DNA of 64,000 bases from GCA-2705995 sp965661625 (GCA_965661625.1 CBFIEM010000007.1:1-64000); one strand, 5' to 3'. Numbered from the stretch's first letter, positions 16,169-26,006 are shown. Program-made: numbers and translations. The notes: generated by a model not told the origin, from the letters alone.

Positions 16169-18276
16169 TTCATTACTAAGGTCCTCGTTTTTCTGTATGA
16201 TTCAGTTTGAATGGAAATAAGTAATGCACCACTGCTTGCTAATTCATTTTGAGGTATGGTAATACTTTGCTGTCCAGAGATGTTATTTTGGTAAATAAGT
16301 TGTCCAGCCATGTTGTGTATAATAACATTTGTTCCATTAGGAAAAACCTCTTGATTGGAAATCACTACAGTACCCATAGCGTTGTAGATCTTGGTAGCGT
16401 TAATGTATTCTTCTACTCCTGTTGCAGTCTGTGCGCTTCCAGCCAAATCACCCACAATTGTTGTTGGGTAAAGGTCCATTTCTAGTGGTTGAATAACCAA
16501 GAAGAAACGGTCTGTAAAACTACCAGACTGAAGAATTTCAATTTCGGCAACTTCATTTTTAAGCGGATAGTAGCTATGCGTTTGACGGTCAAAGATGTAA
16601 CCCCCCATATTATCTGGAATCATTTGAGATCCTGTAAGCTTTACAGTGTGTTGACCTGTTTCCTGAGTCTCTAGCCCTAAAGGAATAACGTTAGGTTGTA
16701 GAAAAGAAAGTGCTGGTCTTGCTTGAACAGCGTAAATTTCACCCGGTCCTTGCGAAGAGAAGTTAATCGGGCCAGATCCCAATATTTTTCGGCCGTCCCA
16801 TTGGTTGTCATACCCGTCGCTAAAATTAGGTCCAAATCCAAAGAGTATTTCGCCACCTTGATCCGAAGGTGACAAAACACTGAGCCAAGCCTTTGTCAAG
16901 CCTGAAACTTGACTAAAAAATTGATTATTGCTGTTGCTCGACCGCATATTGTTTGTGAACTCGATAGGTGCAGCCGAGCTCATTTCAATCATCACACCTT
17001 GACAGCTTGCAATATTTCCATTCGGCGTAGCTCCTCCGTTTACCGCAGCAGCACCACCTAAAAGCGTAAATGTTGCGTAATCATTGGGTGAATTTCCGCT
17101 AGTATCTGCTGGAGTGATGTGATTCCAGAAATACAATACGTCAATGTGGCTGTTTTGAGAAAGTAGTGAGTCACCGCGCAGTACTGATGGGTATGGGTTT
17201 CCGATTAATCCATCAATATCATTAAAACCTCCAATGGTAATGGGACCGTTCAAAATGTTATGGCCATTAAACTCTTTAGTGAAGGTAGTTAGTGAATTTG
17301 TTCCCGCATCTGCGGTTGTAGCTAGCCCCCATCCCGGAGTCAGGGTATCACCTCCTGATGCTGCTGCCCAACCTCCATTATGTGTATATCGTTGGTTGGA
17401 ATTTGGGAATACATCACCTACAGTTTCATCGCTCACTGGAAAAGACCAATAGTTATAAAAGTCGTCACGCGAAGCTGAAAAAACACGTCTTACAGAATAT
17501 GTTCCAACATTGATGTTATTGTCAGTTGCGCCTGTTTGAACAAAATTAGATTGGTCACCTATAATCACTTCCCCGTAATTTTCAATATTTCCTGAAATCG
17601 TAAGGGATATTGAGTCAGCAAGCTCAAGTACGCTGCCGGCTTCAACAATTACATTGGCATTTATTACCTTATCGGCACTCAATACAACTGTAGAACTATC
17701 TTCAATAATCATGTCCTCTGGAACAGAGCCAGTTTCCATTGTTGCAAGTGCGTTGCTCCACACAAGGTCTCCAGTATATCCAAGTGGTGAGGTTACAGTA
17801 CCTCGGTTACCTTGAATCTCCAAATGGTCAATTGTATTTACAAAGTTATAATTCGTTAAAAGGTTAGCACTCGGTGCAATCACCACAGTCGAACTATCGT
17901 TTATTGTTGTTGGAAATACATTGAACATAGTATTATGGACATATCGACCACCTGCATAAAGTGTTGAGGATCCCGAAAAGTACATCAGGTAATTGTTCAC
18001 TACTGTACCATGAATTTCTAAGTTTCCAGAGCCAGACCAAATGGTAGTTGCTGGAATGAAGCCTTCGTGCCCAGCTTGTACTATATAGAGTTTATTCCAA
18101 TTTGAAGGGTTGGCGTTACTTCCATTTGGGCTGGAAGACCAATTATTGAAATTGGTTAAATCACATCCCGACGTGCAACTTGGAATGGTGTAGAAGGTTT
18201 GTTGAGCGCGTAAACTTGGTAGCGCTAGAACAGTAACGATAAGGAAAGTCAGTGCTTGGTGAATAACAGTCTTCAT
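16165..18276 (-). CDS. Exported protein with T9SS type A-like sorting domain
   Basis: A 703-residue secreted protein. The signal peptide is MKTVIHQALTFLIVTVLALP up to about SLRAQ. A long repetitive beta-rich region with GNLEIHG, SSTVVIAPSANLLT and NVIVEAGSVLELADS follows (beta-helix-like), then a section with SNQRYTHNGGW and GNPYPS typical of large Bacteroidota surface proteins. The last 80 residues (ATKIYNAMGTVVIS to RTLVMK) resemble the T9SS type A C-terminal sorting domain, suggesting outer-membrane export. The ATG at 18276 is chosen over 18366 because it starts the signal peptide and follows an AAAGAG ribosome site. It overlaps the 70-residue gene of the XrtF locus. Confidence 0.8.
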   Translation of the reverse strand: MKTVIHQALTFLIVTVLALPSLRAQQTFYTIPSCTSGCDLTNFNNWSSSPNGSNANPSNWNKLYIVQAGHEGFIPATTIWSGSGNLEIHGTVVNNYLMYFSGSSTLYAGGRYVHNTMFNVFPTTINDSSTVVIAPSANLLTNYNFVNTIDHLEIQGNRGTVTSPLGYTGDLVWSNALATMETGSVPEDMIIEDSSTVVLSADKVINANVIVEAGSVLELADSISLTISGNIENYGEVIIGDQSNFVQTGATDNNINVGTYSVRRVFSASRDDFYNYWSFPVSDETVGDVFPNSNQRYTHNGGWAAASGGDTLTPGWGLATTADAGTNSLTTFTKEFNGHNILNGPITIGGFNDIDGLIGNPYPSVLRGDSLLSQNSHIDVLYFWNHITPADTSGNSPNDYATFTLLGGAAAVNGGATPNGNIASCQGVMIEMSSAAPIEFTNNMRSSNSNNQFFSQVSGLTKAWLSVLSPSDQGGEILFGFGPNFSDGYDNQWDGRKILGSGPINFSSQGPGEIYAVQARPALSFLQPNVIPLGLETQETGQHTVKLTGSQMIPDNMGGYIFDRQTHSYYPLKNEVAEIEILQSGSFTDRFFLVIQPLEMDLYPTTIVGDLAGSAQTATGVEEYINATKIYNAMGTVVISNQEVFPNGTNVIIHNMAGQLIYQNNISGQQSITIPQNELASSGALLISIQTESYRKTRTLVMK

Positions 18277-18508
18277 AATATCTCTTTCATGGGGTTGGAC
18301 TACGATATTACAAGATGAGGTGTAGAGAAAAGCATTAGTACCATGGGAAAATGAGGTTAGATTCACCTGATTTTAGATTTTGAATCAAGCACATGCTGTA
18401 TTTGTTCAAAACTGAATCGAGAGGACGCTATTCATGGAAGAATGCAAATACTAGGGTATTCATGATTACTTTTAATAACCGGCTGGGGCACCTTTTGTAT
18501 AGAACAAT

Positions 18509-18516
18509 TACTTTTG
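18509..18516 (+). promoter_or_regulatory. -7 element before guaA
   Basis: TACTTTTG (TAnnTTTG type) lies 23 bases before the guaA ATG. The rest of the 263-base gap (18277-18539) shows no ORF, no clear hairpin and no riboswitch I can recognise. Confidence 0.45.
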
Positions 18517-18539
18517 TCCCCAACGTTTTATAAAGGTTC

Positions 18540-20069
18540 ATGCAAGACACAATTCTGATTCTCGATTTCGGTTCACAGTACACGCAACTCATTGCAAGAA
18601 GAGTTCGTGAGCTAAATGTTTATTGTGAGATACACCCATACAATGACTTTCCATCCATCTCTGATGATGTAAAAGGTGTTATTCTAAGTGGAAGTCCGTT
18701 TTCTGTTAGGGATGTCAAATCACCGGTTCCCGACTTAGGAGCAATAAAAGGAAAACTGCCTTTACTTGGAGTTTGTTATGGTGCTCAGTTTCTTGCTCAT
18801 GCAGCTGGAGGAGAAGTTGAACCATCAAAGATCAGGGAATACGGAAGAGCGAATTTATCTGAAGTCGATGATACTTTCCCGCTGATGAAAGGTGTTCATG
18901 TAGGCTCTCAAGTATGGATGTCGCATGGTGATACCATTAAAAACCTGCCTGCGGATTTTGAAATTGTATGTAGCACGGAAGATGTTAGGGTTGCCGGTTA
19001 TCACATCAAAGGGGAGTCAACATATGGTATTCAATTTCACCCTGAAGTATTTCATTCTACCAATGGAAAGCAGCTTTTAGAGAATTTTATTGTTGGTGTA
19101 TGTGGAGCAGATCAATCTTGGACTCCCGCTAGCTTTGTAGATACTACGGTAGCTCATTTAAAGGCTGAAATTAATTCGGATAAGGTTGTGCTAGGCCTTT
19201 CTGGCGGAGTTGATTCTTCAGTTGCCGCAATGCTTTTGCATCGTGCAATTGGTAAAAACCTGTATTGCATTTTTGTAGATAACGGGTTACTTCGTAAACA
19301 TGAGTTTGAAGAAGTATTAGAGCAGTACAAAGACTTGGGGTTGACCATTAAGGGTGTTGACTCAAAATCAAGGTTTTATGATGCGCTTCAAGGTGAGTCT
19401 GACCCTGAGAAAAAGCGTAAAATCATTGGAAAGGTTTTCATCGATGTTTTTGATGACGAAGCAGGAGAAGTAAAAGATGTAAAATGGCTTGGCCAAGGAA
19501 CAATTTATCCAGATGTAATTGAGTCCAAGTCTGTAAAGGGTCCTTCGGCAACTATTAAATCTCACCACAATGTAGGAGGCTTGCCTGATTACATGAAGCT
19601 AAAAGTAGTAGAACCATTGAACACCTTGTTTAAAGATGAGGTTCGTCGAGTCGGTAAAGCGATGGGATTGCCAGATAACCTGCTGGGCCGTCACCCATTT
19701 CCGGGCCCTGGTTTAGCTATACGGATATTGGGAGACATTACGCCTGAAAAGGTAGAGGTACTGCAGGAGGTAGATTATATCTTTATTCAAGGTCTAAAGG
19801 CAGAAGGATTATATGATGATGTTTGGCAGGCGGGAGCTATTCTTTTGCCAGTGCAATCAGTAGGGGTGATGGGCGATGAGCGAACTTATGAAAATGCTGT
19901 TGCATTGCGAGCTGTAACATCAACGGATGGAATGACAGCAGATTGGTGTCACTTGCCTTACGATTTTCTAGCGCGGATTTCCAATAAAATAATAAATCAA
20001 GTTAAAGGAATAAATCGTGTGGTTTATGACATTAGTAGTAAGCCACCAGCAACTATAGAATGGGAATAA
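18540..20069 (+). CDS. guaA: GMP synthase (glutamine-hydrolysing)
   Basis: A 509-residue enzyme converting XMP to GMP with ATP and glutamine. The class I amidotransferase domain has Cys79 (GVCYGAQFLA), His167 and Glu169 (QFHPEVF). The ATP pyrophosphatase domain has the PP-loop LSGGVDSSVAA near residue 221. The C-terminal dimerisation domain shows GLPDYMKLKVVEPL, RHPFPGPGLAIRI and the invariant end SSKPPATIEWE. All catalytic residues are intact and length is normal. Its last 10 bases overlap the start of the LysM protein gene. Confidence 0.97.
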   Translation: MQDTILILDFGSQYTQLIARRVRELNVYCEIHPYNDFPSISDDVKGVILSGSPFSVRDVKSPVPDLGAIKGKLPLLGVCYGAQFLAHAAGGEVEPSKIREYGRANLSEVDDTFPLMKGVHVGSQVWMSHGDTIKNLPADFEIVCSTEDVRVAGYHIKGESTYGIQFHPEVFHSTNGKQLLENFIVGVCGADQSWTPASFVDTTVAHLKAEINSDKVVLGLSGGVDSSVAAMLLHRAIGKNLYCIFVDNGLLRKHEFEEVLEQYKDLGLTIKGVDSKSRFYDALQGESDPEKKRKIIGKVFIDVFDDEAGEVKDVKWLGQGTIYPDVIESKSVKGPSATIKSHHNVGGLPDYMKLKVVEPLNTLFKDEVRRVGKAMGLPDNLLGRHPFPGPGLAIRILGDITPEKVEVLQEVDYIFIQGLKAEGLYDDVWQAGAILLPVQSVGVMGDERTYENAVALRAVTSTDGMTADWCHLPYDFLARISNKIINQVKGINRVVYDISSKPPATIEWE

Positions 20070-21886
20070 AACACCTCGTACTTTTAACCTCGATTGTTTT
20101 TTCTTTTCCTATTGTCTCAATGGGACAAGAGGACCTGCGTGTTGAAAAAATAGACGGCAAGAAATTTATACTTCACACGGTAGAACAAGGTCAAACCATT
20201 TACGGATTGAGTAAGCTTTACAAGGTAGAGGTTAGTGCTATTTTAAGTGCAAATTCATCGCTAGAGGTAGATGGAATTCGAATAGGACAAGTGGTAAAAA
20301 TTCCACACATTAAGCAAGTGGAGCGAGAGCTTGAAAAACGTGAGGTTCGCGCAACAGCTAAAGGATTACAACATATTGTTTCGTCAAAAGAAACGGCGTA
20401 TGGTATCGCCTCAAGCTATGAAATCAGTTTAACAGAACTTTATAAGGAGAATCCATTTATTGAAGAAAAGGGGTTACAAATAGGAGATACGGTTAGGATT
20501 GTTCTAAAACAGCCAGATTTAATCGTTGAATCCGCTATCACTCCAGCTACTCACGATTCGTTAAAGCTTCATGAGGTTATGCCTAAAGAAACACTTTATG
20601 GCCTGGCTAAGCTATATGACGTCTCAGCAGATAGTATTCGAATTGTGAATGATGGCCTTCCACAAGGTCTTCAGATAGGACAATCTATACGTATCCCCAA
20701 GAAAAATGCAGCATTTAAGGCCAAAGCACCAGCTATTAAAAAGTCGTTTATTACGTCTAAAACCAGTGCGCAAGGAGTGCAAATAGATACCTTAGATATG
20801 GCACTGCTCCTACCTTTATTTCTCAGTGTCAATGACAGTTTGGATACACTTCAACTAAATGATGAAAAACCTTATCCAATCTACAAACAATCACATTTTT
20901 CTCTTGACTTTTTGCAAGGAGCCATGTTTGCTGCAGACTCCCTTGGTATAAAGGGTTATCCGATAAAGCTAAGTGTAATCGACACAAAAGATGATGCGTT
21001 TTTTCTTCCAAGGGAATTGGAGGATAGTAAGCTGCGAAACAAGAATTTAGTGCTGGGTCCATTTTATAAATCAGTATTCGAGCAATTAGCAGACTCATTA
21101 GTTCAGCACAATGTGCATATGGTTACTCCGGTAAGGGTTAGCTCTAGACTTTTGCTTAACCGTATGAATGTTACGAAAATGGAAGGATCGAATCCCGCTC
21201 ATACAATTGGGCTGTGCAATTATGTAAATGGTTTAAACGATTCGTCATCTGTGATTTTAGTTAACAGTGGAAGGGTAAAGGACAGTTATGCCCAAGACCT
21301 GGCTGTAAAATACCTCAATCTAGACCGTGAAGATTCTGTAAGGGTGTTTAATGCGTACTCCATCGATCAATCAAAGTGGGCTAGTTTGATGCGTGATTCA
21401 GGCAGCTACACCCTCGTACTGCCCAGTGAAGATCAACCATACGTGACCAAAGCGCTAGTGTCGTTAGTTGAATTTTTAGAAGCGCATGAGTCAGTTTCAG
21501 TTAAGCTGTTTGGATTAGAAAAGTGGTTGAGTTTTGATAATTTGGAGACTGAACATTTAGTAATCACCAATACTCATATAGTTGCACAGCATTATATCGA
21601 TTATCAGGATTCAAACACACAAGAATTCATAAGAAAGTATAGGGAGCAATTTTTAGGGGAGCCAACGGCTATGTCTTTCAAAGGATATGACTTAGTGATG
21701 TATTTTGCAAAAGGTCTATTTGAAAATGGATCGCTATTTTTTAGTGAGCTTCAGCAGCATAAGGCGCAAGGCTTAATGACGCCATTTCATTTTGTAAGAG
21801 TAGGACTTGAGAGTGGTTACGAGAATAGTGGAGTGTGTATCCTGAATTATGAAAATTTTGAACTGAAACGCGTAAATCGTCCGTGA
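20060..21886 (+). CDS. LysM-repeat protein with periplasmic-binding-protein-like domain
   Basis: A 608-residue exported protein. A signal peptide (about residues 1-22, ending VSMGQ) is followed by three LysM repeats near residues 35-82, 103-148 and 168-213, with typical YGLSKLYKV, YGIASSYEIS and YGLAKLYDVS cores that bind peptidoglycan. Residues about 245-605 resemble a type 1 periplasmic binding protein fold (ALLLPLFLSVND, then DFLQGAMFAADSL, GPFYKSVFEQLAD, MVTPV). Such PBP1/LysM fusions are common in Bacteroidota and of unknown function; a cell-wall sensing or assembly role is plausible. It overlaps guaA by 10 bases and hemF by 4. Confidence 0.85.
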   Translation: MGIKHLVLLTSIVFSFPIVSMGQEDLRVEKIDGKKFILHTVEQGQTIYGLSKLYKVEVSAILSANSSLEVDGIRIGQVVKIPHIKQVERELEKREVRATAKGLQHIVSSKETAYGIASSYEISLTELYKENPFIEEKGLQIGDTVRIVLKQPDLIVESAITPATHDSLKLHEVMPKETLYGLAKLYDVSADSIRIVNDGLPQGLQIGQSIRIPKKNAAFKAKAPAIKKSFITSKTSAQGVQIDTLDMALLLPLFLSVNDSLDTLQLNDEKPYPIYKQSHFSLDFLQGAMFAADSLGIKGYPIKLSVIDTKDDAFFLPRELEDSKLRNKNLVLGPFYKSVFEQLADSLVQHNVHMVTPVRVSSRLLLNRMNVTKMEGSNPAHTIGLCNYVNGLNDSSSVILVNSGRVKDSYAQDLAVKYLNLDREDSVRVFNAYSIDQSKWASLMRDSGSYTLVLPSEDQPYVTKALVSLVEFLEAHESVSVKLFGLEKWLSFDNLETEHLVITNTHIVAQHYIDYQDSNTQEFIRKYREQFLGEPTAMSFKGYDLVMYFAKGLFENGSLFFSELQQHKAQGLMTPFHFVRVGLESGYENSGVCILNYENFELKRVNRP

Positions 21887-22767
21887 AAGAGCAAATAACT
21901 GATTGGTTTAAACAGTTGCAAGATGAAATATGCCTGGCATTGGAGCAATGTGATGGTAAGGCAGTGTTCCGAGAAGACAACTGGGATAGACCAGGCGGTG
22001 GTGGTGGTAGAACACGAATCATCGAAAATGGAGCAATCTTTGAAAAAGGTGGGGTAAATTTTTCGGCAGTACATGGTAAACTACCTGCTAATATCCAGTC
22101 AGCACTTGGCGTTAATACGGGTGAATTTTATGCTACAGGAGTGAGTATTGTGATCCATCCAAATAGTCCTCATGTGCCTATTATTCACATGAATACCCGA
22201 TATTTTGAAATTGAGGGAGAAACGCGCTGGTTTGGTGGTGGAATAGACCTTACCCCGCATTACGTAAATGAAGAAGATGCTTCTTTTTTCCATCAGGCGT
22301 TGAAAAACGTATGTGATCAATATAGTTCAGACTATTATCCTAAATTCAAGCAATGGGCTGATGATTATTTTTTTATTCAACACCGGTCAGAGACACGTGG
22401 CATAGGCGGTGTGTTTTTTGATAGGCTTAATCACTCAGACGACGCTGAATTCGAGAGAATATTTGAATTTGTAAAGGATATTGGAAAAGCGTTTGCTCCA
22501 ACTTATACGAAATTGGTTGATAAACATCGCGACACAGCTGTAGAAGAAAAGCACAGCGAATGGCAACGCATTCGAAGAGGTAGGTATGTGGAGTTTAATT
22601 TAGTTTATGATAAAGGAACAAAGTTTGGCCTAGATACCGGGGGGCGCATTGAGTCCATATTGATGAGTTTACCCAAATTAGCATCTTGGGAGTACGATTA
22701 CCAACCTGGAGAGGAAGAACAAAAAACCCTTTCTCTGCTGAGAAAGGGTATCAATTGGGCTTCTTAA
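21883..22767 (+). CDS. hemF: Oxygen-dependent coproporphyrinogen III oxidase
   Basis: A 294-residue enzyme that decarboxylates coproporphyrinogen III to protoporphyrinogen IX using oxygen, in heme synthesis. Family motifs include DRPGGGGGRTRIIENG in part, HPNSPHVPIIHMNTRYFE, WFGGGIDLTPHY, ETRGIGGVFFDRL and RRGRYVEFNLVYDKGTKFGL. The start is GTG at 21883 inside the preceding stop (GTGA). Aerobic-type hemF fits an oxygen-respiring organism. The final codons also encode, on the other strand, the intrinsic terminator of the ftsK-lolA transcript (22721-22749). Confidence 0.96.
   Translation: MKEQITDWFKQLQDEICLALEQCDGKAVFREDNWDRPGGGGGRTRIIENGAIFEKGGVNFSAVHGKLPANIQSALGVNTGEFYATGVSIVIHPNSPHVPIIHMNTRYFEIEGETRWFGGGIDLTPHYVNEEDASFFHQALKNVCDQYSSDYYPKFKQWADDYFFIQHRSETRGIGGVFFDRLNHSDDAEFERIFEFVKDIGKAFAPTYTKLVDKHRDTAVEEKHSEWQRIRRGRYVEFNLVYDKGTKFGLDTGGRIESILMSLPKLASWEYDYQPGEEEQKTLSLLRKGINWAS
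22721..22749 (-). terminator. Terminator of ftsK-lolA, inside hemF coding end
   Basis: A perfect 10-base-pair stem, ACCCTTTCTC (22726-22735) with GAGAAAGGGT (22740-22749), closes a 4-base loop. On the minus strand it is followed by six T residues (22726-22721), the form of an intrinsic terminator for the lolA side. On the plus strand there is no T run, so hemF transcription should not stop here. Confidence 0.8.
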
Positions 22768-22782
22768 TTTAAGCATCTAAAT

Positions 22783-23445
22783 TCACTCTGTGAAGTCGAT
22801 TACATCATCTGCTGATGATAAATCGAATGAGAATAAGCTATCCGCTAACTGTACGTTTGTTTTAAATGACTTAATGGTGTAGGTGTAGGTGTTTCCATCT
22901 TTACCTTTCATAACCATAGCGTCAATGATCATTTCGTTTTTATCAATAAATAAAACTACAGTATGGTACGGCTTGTCATTATCCTCTGGAAAAAGCTTGA
23001 TTTCATGTGTAGCTTTTCCATTGCGCTGAGTTTCTTGGATGTATTTATACTTAAACCCGGATTCGTATAAGTTGAAGATTTTTGTTGGATCAAAAACTGA
23101 CTCATCATCACCTCCATCGATCCAATTTACCTGAACTTCATTTGTCTCGGGAATATAGGTAAACAGCTTGGTGCCATTCGAAATAAGTTCTTGACCAGCA
23201 ATTGATAAACGGTATTTTTTTCCGTTCAATTTGAGGGTTCCTTTTTGAGTTTCATCAATTCCTGCATCGGAGTTTAGCAAGTTATACTCGAAAGATGCAA
23301 CTACGGTTGAATAGTTTTTTCCTTTCTCACTGAGCTCATCAAGAATTTTTTTGGCTTTAGGGTCTTTGACTGCAGGAGCTTCATCTTGCGCAATTGCCCC
23401 TAACAATAACCCCATGCTTAATGTAAATGTGACTAATCGTTTCAT
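22783..23445 (-). CDS. lolA: Outer-membrane lipoprotein carrier protein LolA
   Basis: A 220-residue periplasmic protein with a signal peptide (MKRLVTFTLSMGLLLGAIAQ). The LolA fold is recognisable in ILDELSEKGKNYSTVVASFEY, QKGTLKLNGKKYRL, NGTKLFTYIPETNEVQVN and IDKNEMIIDAMVMKGKDGN. It carries lipoproteins from the inner-membrane LolCDE complex across the periplasm. In Bacteroidota this gene commonly follows ftsK, as here: it starts 13 bases after the ftsK stop and ends at the terminator embedded in hemF. Confidence 0.9.
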   Translation of the reverse strand: MKRLVTFTLSMGLLLGAIAQDEAPAVKDPKAKKILDELSEKGKNYSTVVASFEYNLLNSDAGIDETQKGTLKLNGKKYRLSIAGQELISNGTKLFTYIPETNEVQVNWIDGGDDESVFDPTKIFNLYESGFKYKYIQETQRNGKATHEIKLFPEDNDKPYHTVVLFIDKNEMIIDAMVMKGKDGNTYTYTIKSFKTNVQLADSLFSFDLSSADDVIDFTE

Positions 23446-23458
23446 GTCTCTTTTTTAA

Positions 23459-25972
23459 TTATGCTGACTCGTTATTCAATAACTGTTCCAAAGCTGCTTC
23501 ATCTGGAATTAAAACTTGCCTCGCTTTACTTCCTTCAAATGGTCCGATAATTCCCGCTGCTTCAAGTTGATCTACAATTCTTCCTGCCCGATTATAGCCC
23601 AGCTTTAACCTGCGTTGAAGCAGACTAGCAGAACCTTGCTGATGCTGAACAACTATGCGAGCAGCATCTTTAAATAGCGCATCGCGATCAGAGGCATCAA
23701 TACCGCCAAGATCTCCACTTCCTTCTTCACCAACATATTCAGGTAATAAGAATGCATCTGGATATGCCTGTTGATTACCTATGAAGTCTGTAATTTCTTC
23801 TACCTCAGGTGTATCTACGAAGGCACATTGAATACGAATAAGGTCGCTCCCCTGACTTAATAACATATCACCCCTACCGATGAGTTGATCCGCTCCTCCA
23901 GAATCGAGTATTGTGCGTGAATCAATTTTAGACGTTACTCTAAACGCAATTCGCGACGGGAAGTTAGCTTTAATAATTCCCGTAATAATGTTGACAGAAG
24001 GGCGCTGAGTGGCAATGATAAGGTGTATTCCTATTGCTCTTGCTAACTGAGCTAAACGAGCGATTGGTGTTTCAACCTCCTTACCTGCAGTCATGATAAG
24101 ATCGGCAAACTCATCAATAACAAGTACAATATATGGTAAGTAGCGATGTCCGTTTTCCGGATTTAGTTTGCGATTAATAAACTTGTGATTATACTCAGTG
24201 ATGTTTCTAACCATTGCATTTTTTAGCAATTCGTAGCGATCATCCATTTCTATGCAGAGGGAGTTCAGGGTGGCAACCACCTTCTTAGTATCCGTTATAA
24301 TAGCCTCTTCAGAATCAGGTAGCTTGGCCAAATAATGACGCTCAATTTTATTGAATAAAGTAAGCTCCACTTTCTTGGGGTCAACCAAAACAAATTTCAC
24401 TTGCGAAGGATGCTTTTTGTAAAGCAAAGAAGTTAAAATAACATTGAGTCCTACCGATTTTCCTTGTCCAGTTGCTCCAGCCATAAGCAAGTGAGGCATT
24501 TTTGCCAAATCTGCAACGAAGTTCTCGTTGGAAATGGTTTTACCTAACGCTATGGGTAATGCCATATCTGTATTTTGGAACTTGTCTGAAGCAATCATTG
24601 TTCGCATTGACACGATATCAGGCTTTTGGTTTGGAACTTCTATACCAATGGTTCCTTTTCCTGGAATAGGAGCAATAATTCGAATACCCAAGGCACTTAA
24701 GCTTAAGGCAATATCATCTTCTAAGTTTTTGATTTTTGATATGCGAACACCTGCTTCGGGAATAATTTCATAGAGCGTAACGGTAGGGCCTATCGTTGCC
24801 TTTATTTGAGCAATTTCAATTTTATAATTCTTGAGGGTGTCAACAATGCGGTTTTTATTTGCCTCAAGCTCCTCGCGGTCAACTTGAATCTTGCCCCCTC
24901 CATGATCGGCTAGCTTATTAACAGGTGGGAACTCAAAACGCGGAAGATCTAGGGTTGGGTCATATTCACCAAATGAAGTAACCTTTTTATTCAATTCGTC
25001 TGACGATAGCTCTTCCTCTTCCTCTTTCTCTTCAATTTCAAAAGCAACATCATCCTCAGGGTTGGTGTCCTCTTGCGTGTTTTCCGGTTTTTCTTCCTTG
25101 TTTTCGGCATCTAACTCTACTGATGTTTCATCTCCGACAGGATTTGATTTTTCTTTCGGATCATCTGTTGGTTCTGCTTGTGTGGAAAGATCAATTTCTT
25201 CTGGCGATTCATCTGATTCAGCGGGTGAAGCATCAGACGCGTTGAGGGTAGGTTCTTCCTCTTTCTGATTCATTGCCAAATTATCAGGTGCATTGTGCGC
25301 TGCTCCTTGGTTATCCTTCTCTTCGTTTTGTTCGGTTGAAGGGACCAACGAAGCAAGGTTCAAATTAAAATTCACGATTACAAAACCTGCTAAAATGAAG
25401 AATAAGGTTAGCGCTAAACCAATATCTCCTAATAAAATACCAAGTGAATAATCAATGCTACTTCCTATACCGCCGCCTAAAAAGTCATAAGGAGGAATAT
25501 CAAATAGAAACCCGAGCGCTGCAGGCAACCAAACGAGTGTAAAAAGCACATACTTTAACACCACTTTTGGCTTCATTAAATTCACATGGAAGAGTATGCG
25601 AAAGCCTATCAAAAAGCTCAACATCACAAACACAAAGGATGCGACGCCAAATAATTCTCCGATAAAGAACTGTGACAATTCTGCACCATACTTTCCTAAC
25701 CAATTTCGAACTTCATGTTGCTGTTCAATTTCCTCTATAGTTGTGTTAATGATACTTTGGTCTGCTTTTCCTGTGAAGAGGTAAGACGTAAAAGCAATTA
25801 AAGAATAAGCAGCAAATAGAAGGAATAAGAGGCCTATGCCTTTATGCAAACGCTCATTACTCAACCATTGAGGCCACTTAATTTTTGAGAATGGGTTAGC
25901 CAGTTTTTTCCGAGAAACAGGAGTTTCTTTGGCTTCAGCACTTGAATCTGATTTATATCGGTTCTTCGACAT
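23459..25972 (-). CDS. ftsK: DNA translocase FtsK
   Basis: An 837-residue DNA translocase acting at the division septum. Four to five membrane helices lie in about residues 45-215. An acidic, Glu/Asp-rich linker follows (about 225-335). The motor begins with GEYDPTLDLPRFEFPP, with Walker A GATGQGKSVGLN, Walker B YIVLVIDEFADLIM, ARAIGIHLIIATQRPSVNIITG in parts, and the gamma winged helix at the end (SASLLQRRLKLGYNRAGRIVDQLE), which reads KOPS-like sites. ATG at 25972 is preferred: a TTG ten codons upstream sits too close to the -7 element at 26007. Confidence 0.96.
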   Translation of the reverse strand: MSKNRYKSDSSAEAKETPVSRKKLANPFSKIKWPQWLSNERLHKGIGLLFLLFAAYSLIAFTSYLFTGKADQSIINTTIEEIEQQHEVRNWLGKYGAELSQFFIGELFGVASFVFVMLSFLIGFRILFHVNLMKPKVVLKYVLFTLVWLPAALGFLFDIPPYDFLGGGIGSSIDYSLGILLGDIGLALTLFFILAGFVIVNFNLNLASLVPSTEQNEEKDNQGAAHNAPDNLAMNQKEEEPTLNASDASPAESDESPEEIDLSTQAEPTDDPKEKSNPVGDETSVELDAENKEEKPENTQEDTNPEDDVAFEIEEKEEEEELSSDELNKKVTSFGEYDPTLDLPRFEFPPVNKLADHGGGKIQVDREELEANKNRIVDTLKNYKIEIAQIKATIGPTVTLYEIIPEAGVRISKIKNLEDDIALSLSALGIRIIAPIPGKGTIGIEVPNQKPDIVSMRTMIASDKFQNTDMALPIALGKTISNENFVADLAKMPHLLMAGATGQGKSVGLNVILTSLLYKKHPSQVKFVLVDPKKVELTLFNKIERHYLAKLPDSEEAIITDTKKVVATLNSLCIEMDDRYELLKNAMVRNITEYNHKFINRKLNPENGHRYLPYIVLVIDEFADLIMTAGKEVETPIARLAQLARAIGIHLIIATQRPSVNIITGIIKANFPSRIAFRVTSKIDSRTILDSGGADQLIGRGDMLLSQGSDLIRIQCAFVDTPEVEEITDFIGNQQAYPDAFLLPEYVGEEGSGDLGGIDASDRDALFKDAARIVVQHQQGSASLLQRRLKLGYNRAGRIVDQLEAAGIIGPFEGSKARQVLIPDEAALEQLLNNESA

Positions 25973-26006
25973 GGAGTTTACACCGGTGTTTTTGACAGTC
26001 AAAGAA

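Noticed and set aside
18276..18366. Longer N-terminus for the T9SS-like protein
   Set aside because: The extra 30 residues would put a non-hydrophobic segment before the signal peptide; the internal ATG has a ribosome site.
18277..18539. Possible riboswitch or RNA gene before guaA
   Set aside because: I looked for a purine-riboswitch-like three-way junction and found no matching stems; only a -7 element is supported.
24528..25268. Plus-strand ORFs inside ftsK
   Set aside because: Antisense to conserved motor motifs and to the acidic linker, which gives an artificial Ser-rich frame.
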